NCBI GenBank assembly: GCA_016712265.1
Contig: JADJRJ010000030.1
Span: 930,001-994,000 of the forward strand
Origin: Gemmatimonadota bacterium
GTDB taxonomy: Bacteria > Gemmatimonadota > Gemmatimonadetes > Gemmatimonadales > Gemmatimonadaceae
Length of the DNA stretch: 64,000 nt
Reading direction: 5' to 3'
Part shown: in pieces, positions 8,930 through 15,504 of the stretch
Numbering within the stretch: position 1 is the first letter of the stretch
Layout of the letters: every line of letters starts with the position of its first letter
Notes under the pieces: generated by a model
What the model saw: only the letters and a program-made list of their open reading frames with translations
What the model was told of the DNA's origin: nothing
Databases searched by the model: none
Position numbers and translations under genes: made by a program

Positions 8930-9753
8930 CGCGCACCCGCCGGACCGCGGCGATCTCCCTCGGGATCCTCACCCTCGCGGCGCTGCTCGTGCCGGCCCTC
9001 GCGACCGACGACCCCACCGCGATTACAGATGTGATCGCTCGGCGCCTCGTGCCACCGATGGGCCGGGATGCCAACGGCAGCTGGCACCTCCTTGGCACCG
9101 ATCGGTTCGGCCGCGACATCCTGGTGCGCACGCTGCTCGCGGCACGCGTCTCCCTCCTGGTTGGCGTGGTCGGGTCGATGCTGGCCGCCGTGGTGGGAGT
9201 CTGCGTCGGCGCGTCCGCCGCGTGGGCGGGACGGTGGGTGGACCGCTGCCTGATGAGTATCGCGGACACCTTTCTCGCCGTGCCGCGGCTCGTGCTCCTG
9301 CTGCTGTGCGTCGCGCTCTGGTCTCCCGGGCTGTCGACGGTCATCGTGGTCCTTGCGGTGACCGGGTGGATGGGGATCGCGCGCCTCGTCCGCGCGGAGG
9401 TCCTGGCCCTGCGGTCCGTCGGGTTCGTCGAGGCCAGCCGGGCGGGGGGCGCCAGGTCCTTGCGCACCCTCGTGAGGCACGTGTTGCCTAACGCTGCCGG
9501 TCCTGCCCTGGTGGCCACGACCCTGGGGGTGGGCAACGCCGTGCTCATGGAAAGCGGGCTGGCATTCCTTGGACTCGGGGTGCAGCCGCCCACGCCCAGC
9601 TGGGGCAACATGATCGCCGGGGGACGCGACCTGATCGTGACGGCACCCTGGGTCGCCCTGGCACCAGGGCTCGCCCTCATCGTCACCGTGCTGCTCTGCA
9701 CCGAGTTGGGCGATGGACTCGACCCCACCGCATCGCGAACCGGGAATCGCTGA
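8926..9753 (+). CDS. ABC transporter permease, DppC/OppC type
   Basis: 275 aa from the ATG at 8926, overlapping the dppB-like stop (ATGA). It has an N-terminal helix (AAISLGILTLAALLVPAL), the DppC hallmark LLGTDRFGRDILVRTLLAARVSL around residue 55, the EAA loop EASRAGGARSLRTLVRHVLP near 180, and a final helix ending VTVLLCTELGDGLDP. It pairs with the upstream permease. After the stop there is only a short gap and then dodecin, so the DppD/DppF ATPases must be encoded elsewhere. A GCCTAACG octamer at 9486-9493 encodes Pro-Asn in the EAA region. Confidence 0.88.
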   Translation: MTRTRRTAAISLGILTLAALLVPALATDDPTAITDVIARRLVPPMGRDANGSWHLLGTDRFGRDILVRTLLAARVSLLVGVVGSMLAAVVGVCVGASAAWAGRWVDRCLMSIADTFLAVPRLVLLLLCVALWSPGLSTVIVVLAVTGWMGIARLVRAEVLALRSVGFVEASRAGGARSLRTLVRHVLPNAAGPALVATTLGVGNAVLMESGLAFLGLGVQPPTPSWGNMIAGGRDLIVTAPWVALAPGLALIVTVLLCTELGDGLDPTASRTGNR

Positions 9754-9802
9754 GCGCCTTGCCGTGGGCCGACAGAGACGGTTTCTTGGGGCATTCCAAC
9801 CC

Positions 9803-9822
9803 GCACGGCCATCCCGCCGTGC
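9803..9822. terminator. Short hairpin between dppC-like gene and dodecin
   Basis: Perfect 7-bp stem (GCACGGC / GCCGTGC) with a 6-nt loop, about 50 nt after the permease stop and 18 nt before the dodecin ATG. There is no U-tract, so it may be a weak terminator or a 5' leader structure of dodecin. Confidence 0.35.
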
Positions 9823-9840
9823 CACTACCCGGAGAGCGCC

Positions 9841-10044
9841 ATGTCCGTTGCCAAGGTGACCGAGATCATTTCCTCGTCGAAGAAGTCGTTTGACGACGCC
9901 ATCGAAGTGGGGATCAAGCGCGCGAACAAGACGCTGCGCAACGTGAAGGGCGCCTGGGTCGCCAGCTACAAGGTGGACTGCGACAAGGGCAAGATCACGA
10001 ACTATCGCGTCACCCTGAAGGTCACCTTCGTCCTCGCGGACTGA
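9841..10044 (+). CDS. Dodecin (flavin-binding small protein)
   Basis: 67 aa, the normal dodecin length (65-75 aa). MSVAKVTEIISSSKKSFDDAIE followed by VKGAWVASYKV and ITNYRVTLKVTFVLAD matches the beta-alpha-beta-beta fold. The conserved Trp (W in GAWV) sandwiches the isoalloxazine rings. Dodecamers store or buffer FMN/riboflavin in the cytoplasm. A Shine-Dalgarno-like GGAG lies about 6 nt upstream. A hairpin precedes the gene and another follows it, suggesting a stand-alone transcript. Confidence 0.93.
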   Translation: MSVAKVTEIISSSKKSFDDAIEVGIKRANKTLRNVKGAWVASYKVDCDKGKITNYRVTLKVTFVLAD

Positions 10045-10073
10045 AGCGGCGATGACCAACCCCAGGGAGCCAC

Positions 10074-10103
10074 TCCCCGACTTTTCCGACGTGAAGTCGG
10101 GGA
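10074..10103. terminator. Stem-loop after dodecin (CCCCGAC family)
   Basis: A 10-bp perfect stem (TCCCCGACTT / AAGTCGGGGA) with a 10-nt loop, 29 nt after the dodecin stop. No U-tract. It shares its CCCCGAC stem core with hairpins at 18593 and 36079, so it probably is a recurring terminator form in this genome. It ends only 15 nt before the LysM start and could also affect that gene. Confidence 0.5.
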
Positions 10104-10118
10104 AGCTCGTCGGAGGCG

Positions 10119-10304
10119 ATGACCCGTGAGGAAGCAGCCGTCCCCACGTACACGATCGTGAAGGGCGACACCTTGTCGAAGATCGCCAAGCGGCACTACG
10201 GTGACGCGAGCAAGTGGAAGGCGCTCTACGAGGCGAACCGCGACGTGATCAAGAACCCGGACCTCATCCAGATCGGGTGGGTCATCAAGCTTCCCCAGCT
10301 GTGA
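10119..10304 (+). CDS. Small LysM-domain protein
   Basis: 61 aa, nearly all one LysM domain: YTIVKGDTLSKIAKRHYGDASKW, then LYEANRDVIKNPDLIQIGWVIKLP. This form (KRHYGDASKW, IKNPDLI) resembles the C-terminal LysM of YgaU/KbpA-like proteins, but the BON domain is absent. There is no signal peptide, so a cytoplasmic or non-classical role is likely. The GGAGG upstream lies only 2 nt from the ATG, an unusually short spacing, so translation may be weak or the true start may differ slightly. It is followed after 8 nt by a lipoprotein gene. Confidence 0.8.
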   Translation: MTREEAAVPTYTIVKGDTLSKIAKRHYGDASKWKALYEANRDVIKNPDLIQIGWVIKLPQL

Positions 10305-10312
10305 GACCCTAC

Positions 10313-10768
10313 ATGCGTTATTCATCCCTTGCCATCGCCGCCCTCGCGGTGATGGCCGTCGCCTGCAAGAAGAAGGACGCGGCACCAGCCGCCACGACGC
10401 CCCCCGTCGCTGCGGCCCCCGCACCGGTTGCGACGGTCACGGCGGTGGAGATCGGTCGGCACCTCGGCGAGAACAAGCGCGTCAGCGATACGACGAGCGT
10501 CTTTGCCCCGAAGGACACGCTCTACCTTGCCGTCGCCACGGAGAACACGGCCCCAGGTGCCATGCTGCTGGCCAAGTGGAGCTTCCAGACGGGACAGACG
10601 GTGGACTCCACCACGCAGGCCATCGCGGCCCCGGGCCCTGGCGCCATGGGCACGGTCTCCGAGTTTCACCTCGTGAAGCCGAGCGGCTGGCCGGTGGGCA
10701 AGTACAAGGTGGAAGTGTGGCTGGACGGGGCGTCGAAGGGGGTGAAGGAGTTCGAGGTCAAGCGTTAG
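10313..10768 (+). CDS. Small putative lipoprotein, function unknown
   Basis: 151 aa from the ATG at 10313 (a longer in-frame reading overlaps the LysM gene and is less likely). A hydrophobic signal ends LAVMAVACKKK, giving lipidated Cys18. A low-complexity Ala/Pro linker (about 22-42) follows. The rest is predicted beta-rich (TLYLAVATENTAPGAMLLAKWSFQ, WPVGKYKVEVWLDGASKGVKEFEVKR), resembling a periplasmic immunoglobulin-like or CalX-type sandwich. Eight nt after LysM, so probably co-transcribed. Its last 11 nt overlap the convergent mannosidase 3' end, and the TAG stop is inside a CGTTAGGC octamer. I do not recognise a named family. Confidence 0.75.
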   Translation: MRYSSLAIAALAVMAVACKKKDAAPAATTPPVAAAPAPVATVTAVEIGRHLGENKRVSDTTSVFAPKDTLYLAVATENTAPGAMLLAKWSFQTGQTVDSTTQAIAAPGPGAMGTVSEFHLVKPSGWPVGKYKVEVWLDGASKGVKEFEVKR

Positions 10769-13460
10769 GCAGCTCCCCGCGGCTCAACTCAATGGTCGCG
10801 ACCGCGTACGGCGGGATGTCACACCGTACGCGGTCGCCGGAGACCGCGAGCACGCCGAGTGGCGTGTCATCGAGGCGGAGCCGCCGTGCGGCGGTCACGC
10901 CAGGAAGGGTGAGGGTTACTGGCCGGGGCCGGTCGGTGACATTCACCAGGCGCACGCGGAGTGTTCCCTCCCCCGCACCCGGACGCGTCCCCAACCACCG
11001 CACCCCATCTCCCACCACACGCACCCCCTCGACGTGGGTGGCCACCGGCAGGCGCATCGGTACGGCATAGGGCGGCACCAGGACATCGGCTGCCACCGAC
11101 TCCACCGCCGCGTGGGTATCGGCGTGATCCCCTCCGTGCGGCAGGAGCGCGAGTGTGGCATGGAACGCTCCCCGCTGTTGGGCCGCCGGCACCGGCGCCG
11201 GATACCCGGCGTGTCCCGGGCGTTCCGGGAGGTCGGCGCGGCTCAGCTCTCCAACAGCGCGCAGCAGGGTAACCGCTACGGTCCCCTCCGGCGTCGCCTC
11301 GTACTCGGCCAACCCATCCGAATACACGGTGAGGCCACATCCCTCGGCGCGATCGCAACACGTCACAAACCGGTGGAGCGGCGCCGTGGCGGCGATGCGC
11401 TCCACGTCCCCGTCGTGCGGGAGCGGAGCGTGTGAGGGCCGTCGGACCGGGGCAAAGGCAGCATCCGCATGGTGAATCGCCCCCCCGCAGCCCGTGCGGA
11501 TGACGGCCCGCAGCCGGTAGTCCTGTGCCGTGGACTCACCGTCGATCACGAGGCGCACCCACGGGACGCCGGCGTCGAGCTGCACGCGCACCGTGAGGTC
11601 GGTGGACGCCCGGCGGTGATGTGTGGTCTCCCCGGTGGGGTGTGACACGTCGCGCGCGGCGATGGGGACGCGCAGGCTCACGGTGAGTTCGGCGCGCAGC
11701 GGACCGCGCGACGTCACGCGCACGGACCTGACGACGGCCATCTCGTGGGTGCCAGGAATCGCAGAGTGTGTGTAGAGGTCGCCGCGTTCGCCCTGTGACT
11801 CAACGCCCAGGAGGTCACGCCACTCACCCCACGCCCCGCTAACGCACAGGCCGTACGAGGGATCCCACCGGACCGTGAAAAGCCCATTGTCCAGGGTCTG
11901 CTGCTCCACCCACACCGGCTGCGGGGCTTCCGCACGCCCCGCGCGCTCCACCACTTCCAGCGCGGTCACGCCGTGCGCGGGGATGTCCTCGCACCAGAGC
12001 AACACGCGATGCCGCTCCACCAGCCGTGTGACGGGATACCGCGTCGGTGCCTCGTCGCGCACGACGACGCGTTCGCTCGTCAGGCGCTGCATGGGGAGCG
12101 CCCGACCGCCGCGGTGCACGCTCCATCGCGGCACCTCACGCGGGGCCGCCGGCGCCGCTGCCCCGAATCCAATAGGGACCCGCGCCAGCGGCAGGTCGAC
12201 GATCGCTTCCACCACCCCCGCACGGCGACGCGGCACCGGATTGCACAGCAGGAGTCGCGGCGGCTCGAGCCCGTCCGGGCGGTCGTCGGTGACCCCGGCC
12301 ACCCTGCCTAACGCCTGTTCGCGGAGGGCGCGCGCACCGGCGTCCACGCGCGCGTTGCGGTCGTCCATGGCGACGGCGACGGCGTCGACCGAGCAGCCGC
12401 AGAGGGTATCATGTGGGTGGCTCGACAGCAGGAGCCGCCACAACCCATCGAGGGCGTCGCCACCGAGTGTCTCGCCCTGCCATGCGCACAAGGCAAGCCA
12501 GGGTTCAACATCCTGCGACAGGAGGCGCTCGAGCTGGGCATTCGTCCGCTTCTGGTGCGCCCGCGAGCCCATCGTGCCGCCCAGGGTCCAGACATAGGAA
12601 GGTGAGGCGCGGAGTTCACCGCGCACGCTCGGCAGCTGGGTGGTGGCCCCGAAGGCCACCTGCGCCTCGGCGAATCCTCGCAATCCTCCCATCGCGACCG
12701 TCGCCGGTTGTGCCGCGACCGACAGCGCGGCGCGCGCCTCGTCAAAGCCCTGCTGCAGGGCGTGGTGGTCGGCTCCATTGAGCACGAGCAGGTGCCCCGA
12801 ACCACTCCGGGAGGCGAGGGTCTCGCGCAATTCCGCCCAGCGCGTCGCCATCGCCCCCGTTTCGGTCGGGAGCGACGAACCGAACTCGTACCCGGCCGAC
12901 GGCAGGTGATGGAGCAACACCTCGTCACCCGCGGTGTTGCGCCACCGCGCCGCATCCCCCTCCGGCCACCCGCGCCCGCCGTACCCGCGCCAGAGGATGG
13001 CCATCGGTAGGCCGAACCCTGCGGCCAGGGTGGGTGCGGCGTCAGGGTGCCCGAAGGTATCCGGGCAATACAGCACGGGCGGTGCGCCGGCGCCGAGCCT
13101 GCCTAACGAGTCGCGCCCCAGCGCCAGGTTGCGAACCAGCGCCTCACCACCCGGGATGCTGTTGTCGGCGAGGACGTACCATGGCCCGGCCTCGAGCCAG
13201 CCGGCGCGCAACGCCGCGGCAACGCGCTGGCGTTGGTGCGGCGCCCAATCCAGGTAGTCCTCGAGGACGATCGCTTGACCGTCGAGGAGAGAGGGCTGGC
13301 GCCTCGCGAGGGCGGCATCCACCAGCGGGAGCAGCAAGACACGAAACGCCTCCGCCGTGCGGTACCACTCCCGGTCCCAGTGCGTGTGCGGCACCAGGTG
13401 CACGTGCAGGCGTTCGAGCGCTTGGCGCGGCGGATCTGGGAGTGGGGTCACGCGGCCCAT
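10758..13460 (-). CDS. Glycoside hydrolase family 38 alpha-mannosidase-like protein
   Basis: 900 aa. LVPHTHWDREWYRTAEAFR at 22-40 supplies the zinc ligands (H25, H27, D29). VLYCPDTFGHPDA at 129-141 carries the family nucleophile Asp134, and SHPHDTLCGCSVDAV the later His/Asp metal site. The middle helical domain and long C-terminal beta domain (TLDNGLFTVRWDPSYG onward) follow GH38 order. There is no signal peptide, so it hydrolyses alpha-mannosides in the cytoplasm, perhaps oligosaccharides imported by the transporter to the left. Convergent with the lipoprotein gene, with an 11-bp 3' overlap. GCCTAACG octamers at 12306 and 13101 encode Ala/Ser-Leu-Gly. Confidence 0.9.
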   Translation of the reverse strand: MGRVTPLPDPPRQALERLHVHLVPHTHWDREWYRTAEAFRVLLLPLVDAALARRQPSLLDGQAIVLEDYLDWAPHQRQRVAAALRAGWLEAGPWYVLADNSIPGGEALVRNLALGRDSLGRLGAGAPPVLYCPDTFGHPDAAPTLAAGFGLPMAILWRGYGGRGWPEGDAARWRNTAGDEVLLHHLPSAGYEFGSSLPTETGAMATRWAELRETLASRSGSGHLLVLNGADHHALQQGFDEARAALSVAAQPATVAMGGLRGFAEAQVAFGATTQLPSVRGELRASPSYVWTLGGTMGSRAHQKRTNAQLERLLSQDVEPWLALCAWQGETLGGDALDGLWRLLLSSHPHDTLCGCSVDAVAVAMDDRNARVDAGARALREQALGRVAGVTDDRPDGLEPPRLLLCNPVPRRRAGVVEAIVDLPLARVPIGFGAAAPAAPREVPRWSVHRGGRALPMQRLTSERVVVRDEAPTRYPVTRLVERHRVLLWCEDIPAHGVTALEVVERAGRAEAPQPVWVEQQTLDNGLFTVRWDPSYGLCVSGAWGEWRDLLGVESQGERGDLYTHSAIPGTHEMAVVRSVRVTSRGPLRAELTVSLRVPIAARDVSHPTGETTHHRRASTDLTVRVQLDAGVPWVRLVIDGESTAQDYRLRAVIRTGCGGAIHHADAAFAPVRRPSHAPLPHDGDVERIAATAPLHRFVTCCDRAEGCGLTVYSDGLAEYEATPEGTVAVTLLRAVGELSRADLPERPGHAGYPAPVPAAQQRGAFHATLALLPHGGDHADTHAAVESVAADVLVPPYAVPMRLPVATHVEGVRVVGDGVRWLGTRPGAGEGTLRVRLVNVTDRPRPVTLTLPGVTAARRLRLDDTPLGVLAVSGDRVRCDIPPYAVATIELSRGELPNA

Positions 13461-13521
13461 CGGTCAGGATACACGACAGGATAGGCGGCGTTGCGATCAC
13501 TCAACAGCCCCGAACCGGCGT

Positions 13522-14613
13522 TTAGCGAGGGATCCGGGCCCGGATGATCGTGGGCAGGTCGTCGTCATCAAGGGCGACAGCATGCAGCGCCCCGTCCCGG
13601 ACGATCAGTCGTCCGAACGGCGCGAGGCGCGCCGCGACGCGTGCGGACCAGAGGTACTTCCCGTCCGGCGTAAACACGTCGAATTCGCTGCGCGTACTAT
13701 CCGCGAGGACGCGGCGCGCCCAGAGGCGTGACTGGTCGTCGACAGCCAGTTGCTGAACGAATGCGAAGTGCCTGGGGATACGAGAGAAGTCGGCGTCGTG
13801 GCGCACCGCGCCGGATGTCAACTTCTCAAGTGCCTTAATCTCGGCGTTCCGGACTACCTCCGGGATCGGCGTCGCCGGGATTCGCCGCTCACCAGAAGCA
13901 ACCACCACACCGTCCTCTCGGCGCTTCTCCACACGGTACTCATCCACGCCAGCCATCCCCCAGGAAAATCCCTGCGGGTCGAACGCAGAGCCAGCCGGAA
14001 CCCGAAACGGATAGGTGCGATACTGCTTCCCGCCGTCCGCGCGCTCAATGGTGATGGTATTCGTTCGTCCCGGCGAAACCGCGACGCGCCGCGTCGGCAT
14101 GGTATCGAGGACTCGCGCCGACAGATCCAGTCGCAGGGTGCGCGCCTCATCGTTCTGCGCGTTGACATTGAAGGCCATAACGCGAAGCCGCTTCTGGTCG
14201 TCGAAGACCCCCTCCCAGCGGAAGCCGTACATGTTCGCCGTGAAAGTATGGTGACGCTGGAAGGTCCCATCCCCGTTCAGCACGGTGAGTCGTGCATTCC
14301 CCGGATCGTTGACCCACACCGTGCCATCCGGCGCCGCGAGCAAGCCATTCGCGTTGCGGAACTCGCCGGGGCCGCTCCCCTTGCGCCCCGTCGTCCGTTC
14401 GAACGTCCCCACGGGCCCAAACACGTGCACCACCTGCTCCTTGAAGTCGAGCACGAAGGTCCGGCCGGCCAGGACGGTGAAATCCCGCAGTTCCCCGATC
14501 GGCTGCGCCGGCCCATCCTCCACCTCGATACGCAGGTCTATCTGCAGGTCGCGCACGCCCTGTCCGGCGAGGGTCAGCGGAATGAACAGGCCGCCCAGCA
14601 GAAGCCGATGCAT
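13522..14613 (-). CDS. Secreted 6-bladed beta-propeller (NHL-like) protein
   Basis: 363 aa from the ATG at 14613, which has GGAG 7 nt upstream. A signal peptide (MHRLLLGGLFIPLTLAGQG) directs export. Repeats typical of 6-bladed NHL propellers are seen: FERTTGRKGSGPGEFRNANG, LLAAPDGTVWVNDPGNARLTVLNGDG, and QLAVDDQSRLWARRVL, LYS-W-like FDVFTPDGKYLWSARV. The role is unknown; such proteins are abundant in Gemmatimonadota and Bacteroidota and usually bind ligands or proteins. Only 44 nt separate it from the mannosidase start, so the two could be one operon. Confidence 0.75.
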   Translation of the reverse strand: MHRLLLGGLFIPLTLAGQGVRDLQIDLRIEVEDGPAQPIGELRDFTVLAGRTFVLDFKEQVVHVFGPVGTFERTTGRKGSGPGEFRNANGLLAAPDGTVWVNDPGNARLTVLNGDGTFQRHHTFTANMYGFRWEGVFDDQKRLRVMAFNVNAQNDEARTLRLDLSARVLDTMPTRRVAVSPGRTNTITIERADGGKQYRTYPFRVPAGSAFDPQGFSWGMAGVDEYRVEKRREDGVVVASGERRIPATPIPEVVRNAEIKALEKLTSGAVRHDADFSRIPRHFAFVQQLAVDDQSRLWARRVLADSTRSEFDVFTPDGKYLWSARVAARLAPFGRLIVRDGALHAVALDDDDLPTIIRARIPR

Positions 14614-14715
14614 TGCCACACTCCTTTAGGGGATCTCCTCCAGATTACCCCGGCCGTGGCGGTTGGCAAGATCGAGGGCCCCCACCCCTGCTTCCTGGGA
14701 TGAGGCGCGGAGCGG

Positions 14716-14768
14716 TGCCAAGCCTCGGGGGTCGCACCCCGCCCACCGCTGCCCACTGCCGCTTGGCA
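14716..14768. other. Nested inverted repeat in the sodA upstream region
   Basis: Outer arms TGCCAAGC (14716-14723) and GCTTGGCA (14761-14768), 8 bp perfect, enclose a second small stem CGGGG (14726-14730) with CCCCG (14737-14741). An alternative pairing AGCGGTG/CACCGCT (14711-14750) is also possible. It lies between divergent genes (propeller protein and superoxide dismutase), a 240-bp region with no ORF I would support. It could be a regulator site or RNA structure. Confidence 0.3.
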
Positions 14769-14798
14769 TCCCCGTCTGCCCTTCAGGCCAGCGCCACC

Positions 14799-14827
14799 TT
14801 GAGCCGTCCCGACGAATCAGGTACCCT
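14799..14827 (+). promoter_or_regulatory. Candidate promoter of superoxide dismutase
   Basis: TTGAGC at 14799-14804, a 17-nt spacer, and TACCCT at 14822-14827, 26 nt before the ATG. The -10-like element resembles the TAGCCT of the PadR promoter at 18552. Confidence 0.4.
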
Positions 14828-14853
14828 CCCCTGTCCCCCTCGCCGGAACCGAA

Positions 14854-15465
14854 ATGCCGCACACACTCGCCGCCCTCCCGTACGCCCACAATGCGCTCGA
14901 GCCGCACATCGACGCGCAGACGATGCAGATCCACCACGGCAAGCATCACCAGGCCTACGTGAACAACCTGAACGCCGCCCTGGACACCCACGCCGCCCTC
15001 CACGAGCGCCCCCTCGAGGCATTACTCGCCGACCTGGCCAATGTCCCCGAGGACATTCGCACCGCGGTCCGCAACAACGGCGGCGGCCACTGGAACCACA
15101 CCCTGTTCTGGAACTCCATGGCGCCGAGCGCCGGCGGGGAGCCCACCGGGGCTCTGGCCGACGCGATCAATGCCGCCTTCGGCAACTTCGGGCGTTTCAA
15201 GGAAAAGTTCACGGCCGCCGGCACGGGGCGATTTGGGTCCGGCTGGGCCTGGCTCATCAAGGAACCGGCGGGCCTGCGCGTGGTCTCCACCGCCAACCAG
15301 GACAACCCGATCATGGAAGGCATTGCCCCGGGCCAGGTCCTGCTCGGGCTCGATGTGTGGGAGCACGCCTACTACCTCAAGTACCAGAACCGCCGTCCGG
15401 ACTACATCGGCGCGTGGTGGAACGTGGTGAACTGGTCGGCCGTATCGGCGCGGTTCAACGGGTGA
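14854..15465 (+). CDS. sodA: Superoxide dismutase, Mn/Fe family (Mn-type)
   Basis: 203 aa, full length. It dismutates superoxide to O2 and H2O2 in the cytoplasm (no signal peptide). Metal ligands are His27 (MQIHHGKHHQAYV), His82 (GGHWNHTLFW), and Asp167 and His171 (LGLDVWEHAYYLKY). Gln149 in STANQDNPI and Gly77 in NNGGGHWNH match the Mn-type rather than the Fe-type pattern (Gln at the position of Gly77), so Mn or cambialistic use is likely. A single-gene unit, closed by an 11-bp hairpin at 15473. Confidence 0.96.
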   Translation: MPHTLAALPYAHNALEPHIDAQTMQIHHGKHHQAYVNNLNAALDTHAALHERPLEALLADLANVPEDIRTAVRNNGGGHWNHTLFWNSMAPSAGGEPTGALADAINAAFGNFGRFKEKFTAAGTGRFGSGWAWLIKEPAGLRVVSTANQDNPIMEGIAPGQVLLGLDVWEHAYYLKYQNRRPDYIGAWWNVVNWSAVSARFNG

Positions 15466-15472
15466 TCCACCG

Positions 15473-15501
15473 CGGGCGAGGGGCTCTTGACCCCTCGCCC
15501 G
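15473..15501. terminator. Bidirectional hairpin between sodA and the ADOP permease
   Basis: An 11-bp perfect stem (CGGGCGAGGGG / CCCCTCGCCCG) with the 7-nt loop CTCTTGA sits between the convergent stops at 15465 and 15505. No long U-tract on either side, as is common in GC-rich genomes. Confidence 0.75.
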
Positions 15502-15504
15502 ACA

